The notes under the pieces: model-generated
The model's input: only the letters and a program-made list of their open reading frames with translations
The model's database searches: none
What the model was told of the DNA's origin: nothing
Program-made: the position numbers and the translations under genes
Assembly (NCBI RefSeq): GCF_029633865.1
Contig: NC_079213.1
Span: 103,261,936-103,325,935 of the forward strand
Direction of reading: 5' to 3'
Length of the DNA stretch: 64,000 nucleotides
Origin: Lampris incognitus
Lineage: Eukaryota > Chordata > Actinopteri > Lampriformes > Lampridae
Shown here: in pieces, positions 53,382 to 64,000 of the stretch
How positions within the stretch are numbered: position 1 is the stretch's first letter
Layout of the letters: every line of letters begins with the position of its first letter

Positions 53382-53488
53382 CATCCCATCACTAGGTGGA
53401 TTGCAAAGAACCTCTATGACTCCCCAGTCAAAGATTACGAGAAGATGATGGCTGCAGTCAGGATCGAGCAGGAGAAGGCAGAAATGAG
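53382..53488 (+). CDS. ndufb5: NDUFB5 exon 5
   Basis: A 107-base exon, acceptor CGTTGCAG to 53381, donor GTGTGT at 53489, entering phase 0 and leaving phase 2. It codes [35 protein letters not shown], matching human [35 protein letters not shown] in pattern. Confidence 0.95.
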
Positions 53489-54129
53489 GTGTGTTTGGTT
53501 GTGGACTGTTCTCACATTTGCTTTTTTGTGGTTATTTGTCCAGCAACGTGCAACAAGAAGAAGTGTGATGTCAAAAAACAAACCATTCACAGGTTTAGGT
53601 TTCTGAGAGAACTGTTGTGGCATCGTTACCCATCAGTTTTTCCTCAAATGTTTCTGTGTGTCATTGGTTTTGAAAGTGTCATACATGTTTTTACACAGAG
53701 ATATGGAGCCACACACAGCCAGAATTCTTTCACTGGCAAGGTGCAAGCGACATAAAGCAACATGTCTTGTTGGAATTAGTATAGGAACACATAGGCACGT
53801 ATTGGCTGCAGAAAATTAAATTTAAATTCTTCGCTTTAAATTTGTTTGAATTTACATTCTTATTTCACCCTCTGGTTGTGGTTTCGGTTTAGCTGATAAA
53901 TACAGCTACCTTAGAGCAAACAGGTGTAACGTGCCTTGCTCAAGAGTACCTCAACAGCTGAAGTCAATCTTGGGACTGAACCATGCCTTTCTGGATGGGG
54001 ATAACTTCATTAACCACTGGGCTGTGCTGCCGCCCAGTTATCTATTTTTTTAGTTAATCATTGAAACATGAATTGCATTTTCTACATGATCAGCTTTATT
54101 ATGTTTGTGTGTGTGTGTGTGACAAACAG

Positions 54130-54250
54130 GCTAAACCAGTTGGAGGTGCGTCGACTAATGAGGCAGAGGGGAGACGGCCCTTGGTACCATGTGCCGACCC
54201 TGGACAAGAATCTCATCGACAACAGCCACAAGTCAACACCCGACGACTAA
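54130..54250 (+). CDS. ndufb5: NDUFB5 exon 6 and stop
   Basis: A 121-base coding part, acceptor ACAAACAG to 54129, ending TAA at 54248-54250. It codes [40 protein letters not shown]; the human end is [30 protein letters not shown]. The six exons join in frame to 185 codons (human 189), no break. Confidence 0.96.
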
Positions 54251-54330
54251 ACCAAACAGCCCTGCTGTCAATGAATACATCATGGGTTTTGAATTTAACT
54301 GTTTGTACATTTTCCTTCCCTTCTGGCGTA

Positions 54331-54336
54331 AATAAA
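54331..54336 (+). terminator. NDUFB5 poly(A) signal
   Basis: AATAAA 81 bases after the stop, within GGCGTAAATAAAGTATG. Confidence 0.75.
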
Positions 54337-54701
54337 GTATGTATGTAGCCTACTCTGATCCTAAGCCCTGTCCTCTTTATGTGCAGTGGTTGAGGGCTTG
54401 GTGGCTGTGAGTCTGAATGTCCACCTGGTGGTAGAGTTGAGCAAAGACTGACCGATACGTCTGATCAGATCAGGCAAAAGCTTCTATTATTAAACGTGTT
54501 TTTTTTTTTTTTTAGCTGTAAAGTAGATTATAAGAATATACTGTGATGAAACACATCAGTGCTGGTGTTAATACTGACATTTCTTACCAATTTTTTTTTA
54601 AATCAGCATTTTATGGGTTGAAAATGGCTCAACACGCCATCTACTGTTATAAATCAGCCCTGAACCTTGCTTATTTATTTATTTAATTTCTTAAAAAAAA
54701 T

Positions 54702-55143
54702 TTACCCCCCCTTTTTTTTTCTTCCCCCAGTTGTATCCGGCCAATTATCCCCACTCTTCCGAGCCGTCCCGGTCGCTGCTCCACCCCCTCTGCTGTTCCG
54801 GGGAGGGCTGCAGACTACCACATGCCTCCTCCGATACATGTGGAGTCGCCAGCCGCTTCTTTTCACCTGACAGTGAGGAGTTTCGCCCTGGGTGACATAG
54901 CACGTGGGAGGATCATGTTAGTCCCTTCAGTTCCCCCTCCCCCCCTGAACAGGCACCCCGAACAACCAGAGGAGGCGCTAGCGCAACAACCAGGACACAT
55001 ACCCACATCCGGTTTCCCACCTGCAGACACGGCCAATTGTGTCTGTAGGGGCGCCCGGCCAAGTTGGAAGTAATGGGGATTTGAACTGGCGATCCCCATG
55101 TTGGCAGGCAACAGAATAGACCGCTGCGCTACCCGGGCGCCCC
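54702..55143 (-). mobile_element. SINE-A, near full copy
   Basis: Reverse text from tail (TTCCCCCAGTTGTATCCGGC) through CTCCACATGTATCGGAGG reversed to the head (GATTTGAACTGGCGATCCCC, CGCTGCGCTACCCGGGCGCC). Confidence 0.9.
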
Positions 55144-55198
55144 CGTGCCTCTATTACATTTTCCACCAACTTTTTGAATTTCTCTCAGTTTACATTTA

Positions 55199-55361
55199 GT
55201 TATATTCAGAGGTGGAAAACCAACTGATTCTAATTAGCACAACACGTCAGCCAGGTAGGAGAACTAATTAGTGAAATCAGCTGGTTTGGTCCATGGGTGG
55301 AGCAAATACATGGTTAGTACTTCTACTTTCTGAAGCTGGGTTTTCCACCTCTGGTTATATT
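55199..55361. mobile_element. hAT MITE with perfect 8-base target duplication
   Basis: The element 55207-55353 (147 bases) starts CAGAGGTGGAAAACC and ends GGTTTTCCACCTCTG, flanked by GTTATATT on both sides (55199-55206, 55354-55361). Inner text also pairs (CTAATTAG twice). Confidence 0.95.
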
Positions 55362-55844
55362 AGTTCATCAATTCAGTTTTGGCGCAGAGGTTGGCACTTG
55401 TGCTTTTGACAGCTGCAGAAGCACCACTGGACCACTGGGTTGTTTGGGTTCACGCCGCGGCTGGGGGAGCAGTCGCCTCTCTCCGCCACCGGAGACCGCG
55501 GTGCGCTGCAAGTGTTGCCGGGCCCCCTTCTGTCGGCGTCATCTTCACAGGGTGGTCTGTGACACCATGCTGAAAGGCGAGCCGGTGGACGGGACCGGAT
55601 ACGGCTTTATGCGGCGGCAACTGTGTACACGCACTGGGCCCTTCTTGCCGAGCTCCCCAGCTACTCCTGCCTCACACAACCCCCCCACCCCCTCCTCATC
55701 CAATCCCCCACACCCCCCAACCTTCCTCTCAGCCACTTGCCCACTTTTTATCATTTTTCATAATTGTGCAATGGGTGGAGTAAGGCTCAGACCTGGGGAA
55801 GAAGTTACACTTTAAAATAGTTTAAACTGGTCAGGAAAGATACC
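55362..55844. other. Intergenic, GC-rich stretch, nothing recognised
   Basis: 55440-55700 is GC-rich with short open frames. No family recognised, and no splice-linked exon. Confidence 0.35.
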
Positions 55845-56010
55845 CAAACACACACAGTCCAGAGACACGTAGGTCAGGTGAATCGGTCATGTGAATGTGT
55901 CGTCCCTGTGATGGCCTGGCGGCCTGTCCAGGGTGTCTCCCCACCTGCCGCCCAATGACTGCTGGGATAAGCTCCACTATCTCGCCACCCGAATTTGGAT
56001 AAGCGGCTTG
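55845..56010 (+). mobile_element. SINE-B 3' part
   Basis: CACAGTCCAGAGACACGTAG, GGTCAGGTGAATCGG, CCTGTGATGGCCTGGCGGCC, GGATAAGCGGCTTG. Confidence 0.78.
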
Positions 56011-56624
56011 CTCTTTCTGCAAAACAGAAATTGAATCCATCTCTCACTTATTCCGTGAATGTACTTATTGTCACGACTTCCGGGTTGAAGCTGCCCTCTT
56101 GGTTTTTCCAAGCTTGAGCAGACTGACATCAGTTTTAGAAGACATGCCCTCACAAAAAAGTAGTTTATTCAAGTGTACTATTAATACACTTACTTTAAAC
56201 TAAAAGTCAGTGGGTATACTTTCAGTTTGCTTTTTAAGTACTTATCAGAGATATACTAAACAAAATTATACTTACAAGTATACTACTAGTACATATACTT
56301 GAACTTTACTTGAACTTGAACTGTACTTTCACACCTAATATCCGGCTGTTTTGTGTTGAACTACAACACCTCTTCGACTACCTTTCTAAGATAACGAACA
56401 AAAAAGAAGCTGTTAAGACCTCTCAAATAATCGGGAAAATACTTTGTAATAAAGATATGTAAATTGCACAATATATATTTAAGCTCAAGGTGTACATCTC
56501 CTTAAGGATGGATGGGTCGGTGGGTGGATGAATGGACAGGCTTTTTTGGAAGACGTTTTTGTAATCTACCTTTAATGATTAATTAACCTAATAATAATAA
56601 TAATGATAACTGACTCCTATATGC

Positions 56625-56745
56625 TAGCCCTGTGATGGCCTGGCTGCCTGTCCAGGGTGTCTCCCCGCCTGCCGCCCAGTGACTGCTGGGATAGGCTCCA
56701 GCATCCCCGCGACCCTGAGAGCAGGATAAGCGGTTAAGATAATGG
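56625..56745 (+). mobile_element. SINE-B 3' part, parent of the minisatellite
   Basis: GCCCTGTGATGGCCTGGCTG, CAGGGTGTCTCCCCGCCTGC, GACTGCTGGGATAGGCTCCA, GAGAGCAGGATAAGCGG, then TAAGATAATGGATGGATGG, at which the repeat array begins without a gap. Confidence 0.88.
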
Positions 56746-58014
56746 ATGGATGGATGGATGGATGGGCTTGGCTAATGGATGGATGGATGGATGCTTGGAT
56801 GATGGGTGGATGGATGGGCTTGGATAATGGATGGATGGATGGGCTTTGATAATGGATGGATGGATGGATGGATGGGCTTGGATAATGGATGGATGGGCTT
56901 GGATAATGGCTGGATGGATGGATGGGCTTGGATAATGGATGGATGGATGGATGGGCTTGGATAATGGCTGGATGGATGGATGGGCTTGGATAATGGATGG
57001 ATGGATGGATGGGCTTGGATAATGGAGGGATGGATGGATGGATGGTTGGGCTTGGATAATGGATGGAGGGCTTGGATAATGGATGGGTGGATGGGCTTGG
57101 ATAATGGATGGATGGATGGATGGATGGATGGATGGATGGATGGGCTTGGATAATGGATGGATGGATGGATGGATGGGCTTGGATAATGGATGGATGGATG
57201 GATGGATGGGCTTGGATAATGGCTGGATGGATGGATGGGCTTGGATAATGGATGGATGGATGGATGGGCTTGGATAATGGAGGGATGGATGGATGGATGG
57301 TTGGGCTTGGATAATGGATGGAGGGCTTGGATAATGGATGGGTGGATGGGCTTGGATAATGGATGGATGGATGGATGGGCTTGGATGATGGATGGATGGA
57401 TGGATGGATGGGCTTGGATAATGGATGGATGGATGGGCTTGGATAATGGATGGATGGGCTTGGATAATGGATGGATGGGCTTGGATAATGGATGGATGGG
57501 CTTGGATAATGGATGGATGGATGGATGGATGGATGGATGGATGGGCTTGGATAATGGGTGGATGGATGGATGGGCTTGGATAATGGATGGTTGGGCTTGG
57601 ATAATGGATGGATGGGTGGATGGATGGGCTTGGATAATGGATGGGTGGATGGGCTTGGATAATGGATGGATGGATGGATGGGCTTGGATAATGGATGGAT
57701 GGATGGATGGATGGATGGGCTTGGATAATGGATGGATGGATGGGCTTGGATAATGGATGGATGGGCTTGGATAATGGATGGATGGATGGATGGATGGGCT
57801 TGGATAATGGGTGGATGGATGGATGGGCTTGGATATGGATGGATGGGTGGATGGATGGATGGATGGATGGGCTTGGATAATGGATGGTTGGGCTTGGATA
57901 ATGGGTGGATGGATGGGCTTGGATAATGGATGGGTGGATGGGCTTGGATAATGGATGGATGGATGGATGGATGGATGGATGGGCTTGGATAATGGATGGA
58001 TGGATGGATGATCA
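56741..58014. repeat. Minisatellite built from the SINE-B tail
   Basis: About 40 units of GGGCTTGGATAATGG followed by one to seven ATGG blocks. The unit equals the end of full SINE-B copies (CGGCTTGGATAATGG plus ATGG). A longer block is itself duplicated: 56953-57112 and 57207-57366 match, 254 bases apart, including shared oddities such as AATGGCTGG, AATGGAGGG and GGATGGAGGGCTT. It gives long false Ser-Ile-His-Pro frames. Confidence 0.95.
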
Positions 58015-58239
58015 TGAAAAAACATTTGGCATTATTTGCGCCAAAACGTGAAATTGAACTGAAATGCAAGATGACGGCGGTGACGCACGTCCGCAATTTG
58101 ATCGATACAAGTCCGTCTGTCTGTCTGTAAGATAACCGTTTTCAAGTATTCGAGTGACCGGGTGTATTGCGTGTTTGTTTGCAGGGCATAACCCATAAAA
58201 TATTATTTTAAAAAAAAAGGCGCATTCACCGAAGTCGCC

Positions 58240-58593
58240 GAGGTACGAAGACGGGGAAAACACGGGGACGAGCGCGTGTGGGTGTGCGTAATTGGCGCAC
58301 GGAGAGGTGGGCGGGGTCCGGCGTGCGTCACGAGCTGGCAGAGGGAATGTCAAAGGCTTCGCTAAAGAGGAAGGAAAACACGTTTCTCTACGGATATCTC
58401 CTGGGCCCTAGTCCACTACCGGGGTTACTGCTGTTATTTTTATTCCCCCCCCCCTCCAGCGTCACATCCACCCCCCCCCCCGTTGCAGGGAGGAATGTGG
58501 AGATCGGGTGCTTTAAAAATAGCATCCTCTCCTCTGACAGCCCTGCTCCGGTGACTCCCGCAGCATTGTGCCGCCAGAAGCAGGAATGCGAAG
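58240..58593 (+). promoter_or_regulatory. USP13 promoter and 5' leader (CpG-rich)
   Basis: CpG-rich text with a GC box (GGGCGGGG, 58309-58316) about 280 bases before the ATG, and C runs at 58446 and 58473. No TATA box is obvious, as expected for a housekeeping promoter. CpG-rich sequence continues past exon 1 to about 59560. Confidence 0.6.
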
Positions 58594-58704
58594 ATGGCTG
58601 CAGACCTGGGAGAGCTGCTGGTCCCTTACATGCCCACCATCCGAGTGCCCCGGACAGGAGACAGGGTTTTCAAGAGCGAGTGTGCCTTTTCCTACGATTC
58701 TCCC
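58594..58704 (+). CDS. usp13: USP13 exon 1
   Basis: ATG at 58594 codes [37 protein letters not shown], ending in phase 0 at a perfect GTAAGT donor. Human USP13 has [38 protein letters not shown] after an 18-residue extension not needed here. USP13 (isopeptidase T-3) is a deubiquitinase acting in autophagy, ER-associated degradation and antiviral signalling. This is the start of the variant zinc-finger UBP region. Confidence 0.96.
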
Positions 58705-58707
58705 GTA

Positions 58708-58760
58708 AGTGTCCGTCCCCACCTCCTCCTCCTCCTCCTCTTCCTCCTCCTCCTCCCTGA
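58708..58760. repeat. (CTC)n tract after USP13 exon 1
   Basis: CTCCTC repeats just inside intron 1. Confidence 0.85.
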
Positions 58761-58853
58761 TGACACCGTTTCGGAGAATTTACATCACAAAAAGCTTGTC
58801 TTATTACTCGTCTTTCATTATATTTCGCCTATACTCTAAACTGCAAGTGTGTG

Positions 58854-58882
58854 TTGTGTGTGTGTGTGTGTGGGGGGGGGGG
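58854..58882. repeat. (TG)n and G run
   Basis: Short TG repeat followed by ten G. Confidence 0.85.
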
Positions 58883-59330
58883 TCCCGACTCCGCGACTCG
58901 CTTGAACTTGAAGCGCGGGGGTCTGCAGGACAATAACGGATTAAGCGTTGCGTACATGGGGAGGGATGGGGTTTCCAGTGTGAATAACAACTGTAGTATC
59001 GAGGAAGTCATTAGAAAAGGCCCCGTTATTAAGGGGCTATACGGAGGAGGGTCTCGTGTTTGCAACGCAGCCAATTGATTAAACTGATTACACCTGCCTG
59101 GCTTCTCCCATTGTTCCCAGTCATACCAGTCGCCCCCCCCCGGTTTCCCCCACAAAGCGCCGGGCTGGCTGGCAAACGGCGCCGGGGAATGGCAGGCTGG
59201 TGTTTTCGGTGAGACGCGGTAAATCTCGTCACGGAAGAGCCCGCGAAGGGTGGTTTAATGGAGGACCCACCGTCACCGTCCGGTTCCTCTACCGCGCCAC
59301 TCTATGATGTGGCCTGACGGAGGGCAGTCC

Positions 59331-59382
59331 TGTTGTGTTGTGTTGTGTTGTGTTGTGTTGTGTTGTGTTGTGTTGTGTTGGC
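59331..59382. repeat. (TGTTG)n minisatellite and (GGCTC)n
   Basis: About ten TGTTG pentamers, then GGCTCGGCTCGGCTCGGCTC at 59447-59466, in the CpG-rich part of USP13 intron 1. Confidence 0.9.
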
Positions 59383-59671
59383 GACTGGCTTGTGGTCGAT
59401 CGCACAAAGTTGTGCGCGCGTATGTGCACGTGTGGCTGCGGAAGGCGGCTCGGCTCGGCTCGGCTCGGTGCAGAACGCGCGGCGGGACGCCGGTTATCTC
59501 GGCGTGGACCCTTTTGAAAGGTGACTCAGCTGTCTGGAGTTCATCACCACGCTCCGGGTTATTTTTACCCGCGGGCTGCTGCCGCAGCTCACATGTCACC
59601 CCCAGACCCTTCAAGTGTTATCAGTCCCCCCCCCCCATTTATTTATATTTGTCTATCTTTCTCTATATATA

Positions 59672-59802
59672 TGTAACCGGTTATTTTCTCGCCCGGTGCG
59701 GGATTCTATACGGGGTGTACTGCACCACAAGGCGACATCACTAACCGCTCGGCTAAAGGGTCAGACCCGTTAGCTAAACGGGTCTTATTAGTAGTTTACA
59801 TA
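59672..59802 (-). mobile_element. SINE-D copy
   Basis: GTAACCGGTTATTTTCTCGC, GGATTCTATACGGGGTGTAC, CACTAACCGCTCGGCTAAAG, TTATTAGTAGTTTACA; same limits as the copy at 43384-43517. Confidence 0.78.
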
Positions 59803-60142
59803 TATATACGAGTGCAACTTTGCGGCTGTTGATGGCAGGTTTGATTCCCCTTTTTAGAAAAAAAATAATACAAAAACTACATGCTGTTGAATCCTGTTAA
59901 AACAACCACCCCCCCCCTTAATGCGGATGACACGGGTGCCTGCTGGCACCGTCTTTTCATCAGGGAGGAAAAGGGGGAGTTGTTTGCTCCTCGCCAAACT
60001 TTCCACGTCCGATCGCTTGTGCGGTGTTTCGTGTCTTCCCCTTGTGTTAAAACAACAAGTGACAGAGACGGGAACAACAAACACAGCGTTGTCCCTGGGA
60101 AGTGTTCTGGTACACAATAAACGAGCTGAGGCTGGCTGCAGG

Positions 60143-60570
60143 CCCAGATAGCAAAATTGCTGTGGCCCGGACCCGTCCCACACCCGACACTTCATCCGGC
60201 CCGCATACCGCGTGGAATGATGGCACTTGGGCGGTCCACCCCTGTTTGCCAAATCTGGGCCAGAACCAAGCCATAGCAGTGCCGCATGTGCCACATATTT
60301 GCCAAAGGTGGCCCATATTTGTTTTGTGATATTTGGACCATATTCACCATTTACCACACGGGCCACTTCAGGGTCACATCCAGATTACATGTTGTCGAGA
60401 GCACCACATCTTTGCCAAAAAAGGCCCACATTTGATAAGGCATATTTGAGCCATATTTGCTATTGTACATGTGAGTCACCTCAGGCTCACATCCATTTTG
60501 TCAGGGCCAGAAGAAGGCCATCGGTGCTGCATCATTGCCTGAAGAGGCCCACATCCGGATGCTGTCTGGG
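60143..60570. mobile_element. MITE-P copy 2
   Basis: CCCAGATAGCA to TGCTGTCTGGG, 428 bases, about 90 percent alike by eye to copy 1 at 24870-25295 in the same orientation. Carries the same GGCCCATATTTG sub-repeats. Lies in USP13 intron 1. Confidence 0.85.
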
Positions 60571-61041
60571 GGAGGAACCCAGCAGCCTTCGCTCTATGGT
60601 GCACATGAATTGAACTTGGTGTGTGCATTGTGAGCCACTTTACAAGCTGCATCACTGAGTTTAATGCATCTTGCTTGTGTTACTTTACAACACAACACAT
60701 GTTAAATTATACGGACACAACATGTCACATCCTGTTTAACAGCGTGACCTTAAAATGTTGACCCTCATTGTAATCTCTCACTGGGCGTATAGCGATTAAC
60801 ATGGCTGACACACATTACACCTCTCTTTAAACATTGATTAGTGTCACATGATTCTCTAGAAATTTGACTTTAATTATGATGATGTGTTCAGTTGCACCAC
60901 AACCTCTGTGTAATAACGAAATTTCCAAAGGGTTAAGGACGATGTTTTGGATATGCTGCCATGTTGTGCTTTAAAAAAAAAATCTGGCCTATTTTCATGT
61001 TGTTGTTGTTGTTGTTGTTGTTGTTGTGTATGTGTTTGCAG
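60571..61041. other. USP13 intron 1, end
   Basis: AT-rich; (TTG)n at 61001-61027 close to the acceptor. Nothing else seen. Confidence 0.5.
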
Positions 61042-61167
61042 GAGTCTGAGGGAGGCCTGTATGTGTGTATGAACACATTCCTGGGCTTTGGAAGAGAACA
61101 TGTGGAGCGGCATTACCGCAAAACAGGACAGAGTGTTTACATACACCTTAAGCGACACGTCAAAGAG
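61042..61167 (+). CDS. usp13: USP13 exon 2
   Basis: A 126-base phase 0-0 exon, acceptor TTTGCAG to 61041, donor GTAAGC at 61168. It codes [42 protein letters not shown]. Human has [40 protein letters not shown], so identity is very high. This is the N-terminal zinc-finger-like UBP domain. The rest of the gene lies off the right edge. Confidence 0.97.
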
Positions 61168-63783
61168 GTAAGCTGTTCTCTCTGTACTGCGTCTGACTGG
61201 GGGTCCACAAGGAACTACAGCTGTACAAGTACTGTTACCGTTGTTGTTGTACCACTACTACGACCACTTTCACCGCTTCTACTTCTACTACTACCACTTC
61301 TACTACTATTACTACTAGTCAAGTCAAGTCAATTTTATTTGTATAGTCACCACTACCGCTTCTACTACTGCTGCTACTACTACTACTACCATGACAACAT
61401 ATAGTTTATTTCTCTCTGTGGAGAGAATTGAATTGAATTGTGAAACAGACTTAAAATAAAAGTGACACACCTAACAGATTAGCTTTATGTGTTATAGTGT
61501 CTACAATTACACCAGTGTAATATAGTACTACTACTAATACTGCTACTGTTACTGCTGCTACTTCTACTACCAGTATAAGTTGAACTTTATTTCTCTGTAG
61601 GGAAACTAAATTGTGAAGCAGGAAACAGAATTAAACCAACAACACAACTAATGTCGCATTATGTGGTATACTACTACACAAATTCAATGTAGTGCTGCTA
61701 TTTACTACTACTACTACTACTACTACTGCTAAATAACAGTGCTAATGATATTTATAACTGTAATAAAAATCATTGAAAAATGCAAGACATGTATCTAAAA
61801 AGAGTGATATGGACCAGTGAACCAGGAAAATACAGTGAGAATAATGCAATAATTTGGTAAAATCTAATTGTGATTTAGAAAACAATAATGCCGACTTAAA
61901 CACTTAAGTCTTGGTGACCCAAAGCTTAGATCAACACAGTTAAATTATTTGTAAAAAAGATATCCTTTTGTCTATGAATGATGGTAGAAGAAGTAAGTGT
62001 GATTTGTCTGGCGTGTACAAATACACAGTATCATTCACAATACCACAGTAGATGTAACATCAGGAGGTTGTGAAGGTTTTAACTTTCCTTAAATGTTTAA
62101 TTTCATCGTCATTTGCCTGGTGAAGTTCATTTAGTAGGGCACAGCGCTAACTTGAAGTTAGCTTGGTGTATAAAGTGTTATGAACTCCAGAAACAAGTAA
62201 TGCTATCACTTTTAATCCTGTATTTTACTGTTGTATTGTATTAAATCACATACCGAGCATATAGACCTAGTTAAATTCTTTGTCACATAGGTGAGGAATT
62301 AGGCAGGGGTGTCGATTTAGGCGGTTGTGTTGTTTGTTGTCCCCGCTGATATTTTTGTGACATGCAGGAAAAGCATGGTCACTGGTTAACATGGGTCTCT
62401 ATTAGGCCCATGAATAATGTTATACATGAACAATGTTATGCTCCTCTCTAAAATCACATTGATTTGACTTGTTATCAAGACTTGCCTCTCTTGCTGTATG
62501 CCAATGTCTAGTAGGCCTGACAGGATAAAGATAGTTGTCCACGGTGTGTGTGTGTGAAGGTGAACATGAGATGGGATAGTGGGATGTGAAAATTTAGGAA
62601 ACACCATCTCCGTCTGCTTAATTGAACGCCCACACTGGCATTATTATTACCCAGCACGTATACTGGTCCCTGCTACTGCGTCTTGGGCTGGATTCATCCT
62701 GCGCTTTATAAAGTTAAAGTTAAATAAGGTTTTCAGTGGATCAAATTAGATGAACAGAAAAACATGATCTTTGATAAAACCTGTTTCTCAAGGCTGACCT
62801 CCTTGGCTCAAGGGACTCTCGGATAGAGGCTCTTTGGTTTGATAGGTTTGGACCGACACTCAGTTTCCTTAAATTCAAATATCATCTAACGGCACTTCAC
62901 AACAGTAGCTTTTGTTGTGTTTTTAATTCATATGCATCAGTCAATGCACTGTTCTTTGGTTTTGTAAAACGCTCAATGTTTTCTTTATTTGGATCTCGTT
63001 TAGCTTGAAGGTTAGTCTTCCAAGAGTCCATTTATGAGCCTACACTGGTATTTGGGAGAAGGAAAGCGAAAGAAAATAGGCGACATGAAATAAGAAAAAA
63101 ATACGATAACTTTAATTAGATCAGGTATTATTATTAATCTTATTTAACACTGTACATCGTACTGACAACACTGTCATGTTGCTAGATATAACTATTTAAC
63201 ACACACACACAAACTTATAAACCACCAATCCAGTCATATAGGATAATAATTTTAATATTTCATAATCTTATAATTTTCATAATCTTCATAATTTTAACTG
63301 CCCCATAAATAAAAGTCCATCTGTTTCTATTTTTTCTTGGTTAATACACAGTACTTTACATCTCTAATCCTTATGTAACTGTTTATCCTGCATTAGTAGT
63401 ATTTTGTCCCTATCACTTATGTCAGATCCTCAAACTTAAGTGGTATAGTAAACACAGTGCTGGCAATTCGGCCTTTTTTCCCAGACGGTATTTCCCCTCT
63501 ATCACATGCAACAGTCGCCATGTTTTCTTCTGCCCATGAGCAAAGTTGCACCCACAGTGAATGCAATAAGCCCCATCATTACAGTTTGATGGTGAACAAC
63601 AAAGGCCTTAGTTGCCCCCGTGTTTGCCCCGTTGGGTCTAATTGCTCCCAGATATAAGCCCCCCCGCTGTAAAGAGCTTCTATTTCCATGCCAGGATCGA
63701 GCCAGAAACAGCTGGTCACATACCGGCTCCGATGTCTCTGCTGCTTTCCACCATGAGTCCACATGGACCACAGTGTGTCAGCA

Positions 63784-63882
<99 letters not shown>

Positions 63883-64000
63883 GGCGCGCGCCTTGTTCTC
63901 TGATGGTCTTTTGATTGTGTTGTGCCCTCTGTCCATTAGATCAAGGAGATTGAGCAGAGAAAATACTCCAAATGGGCATTATAATGGATGTAAAATTTAA
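61168..64000. other. USP13 intron 2, partial
   Basis: Contains (ACT)n-rich imperfect repeats at 61250-61400 and 61520-61740 and a TCAAGTCAATTTTATTTGTA repeat scrap at about 61318. 61800-63770 shows nothing recognised. The next exon was not found before the edge. Confidence 0.6.
63787..63879. repeat. (TG)n microsatellite, about 90 bases
   Basis: Pure TG followed by GCGTGGGCGCGCGC, a stretch able to take Z-DNA form. Confidence 0.97.

Noticed and set aside
55440-55815. GC-rich frame as an exon
   Set aside because: Biased composition with proline/serine runs, no splice partner and no recognised domain.
56741-58014. CRISPR-like array
   Set aside because: Repeat units vary in length with no unique spacers, and the genome is eukaryotic.
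56624-58096. 490-codon open frame rich in Ser-Ile-His-Pro (and Gly-Trp-Met-Asp on the other strand)
   Set aside because: It is the reading of an ATGG/GGGCTTGGATA minisatellite; all frames stay open because the unit has few stops.
59304-59744. 146-codon frame with Cys-Val-Leu repeats
   Set aside because: Created by the TGTTG pentamer array; crosses unrelated sequence and a SINE.
60227-60613. 128-codon frame as a gene
   Set aside because: It lies in MITE-P, whose other copy at 25 kb gives a different broken frame.
63937-64000. USP13 exon 3 after TCCATTAG
   Set aside because: In the required phase the text reads IKEIEQRKYSKWAL and then stops without a donor, and it does not match the known next part of USP13.

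Overview
The window reads as teleost fish nuclear DNA. It holds split vertebrate genes with GT-AG introns, tRNA-derived SINEs, Tc1 and hAT DNA transposons, LINE fragments and long (TG)n, (TC)n and (ATGG)n tracts. Four host genes can be read. Exon edges were set by eye from splice sites, and reading phase was checked at each junction of the readable models.

Left third (1-22 kb, minus strand): the 5' part of a muscle-type tandem-immunoglobulin gene of the obscurin/obscurin-like kind. A 13-codon first coding exon (21955-21994) is followed by 12 exons. Ten carry one Ig domain each and two share one, giving 11 Ig domains and at least 995 residues. All introns are phase 1. The gene runs off the left edge. 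Its introns hold a three-layer transposon nest (2.3-6.8 kb), several SINEs, an RTE-like LINE tail and a CpG-dense block (about 17.15-17.8 kb).

Middle (22-35.6 kb): no confirmed coding exon. It is packed with SINEs, MITEs, a 1.2 kb foldback made of two Tc1 5' halves (29857-31053), and long (TC)n and (GT)n tracts. A promoter-like zone at 33.0-33.3 kb may serve transcripts on both strands.

Right half (plus strand): a complete galectin-3-binding-protein gene (lgals3bp-like; five coding exons, 579 codons: signal peptide, SRCR, BTB, BACK). Then a complete NDUFB5 gene (six exons, 185 codons, complex I subunit), then the first two coding exons of USP13, which runs off the right edge. NDUFB5 followed by USP13 on one strand is the order known in mammals. 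LINE fragments, a hAT element and SINEs fill the space between and the NDUFB5 introns. A 1.27 kb minisatellite grown from a SINE tail sits just upstream of the USP13 CpG-rich promoter.

The genes do not form one pathway. They are a sarcomere/cytoskeleton scaffold, a secreted innate-immunity glycoprotein, a mitochondrial respiratory subunit and a deubiquitinase. No wholly new system is evident. The best leads are the foldback Tc1, the SINE-born minisatellite, the alternating Ig-domain pattern, poly(A) signals inside a MITE, and a repeat that carries a consensus splice donor next to lgals3bp.
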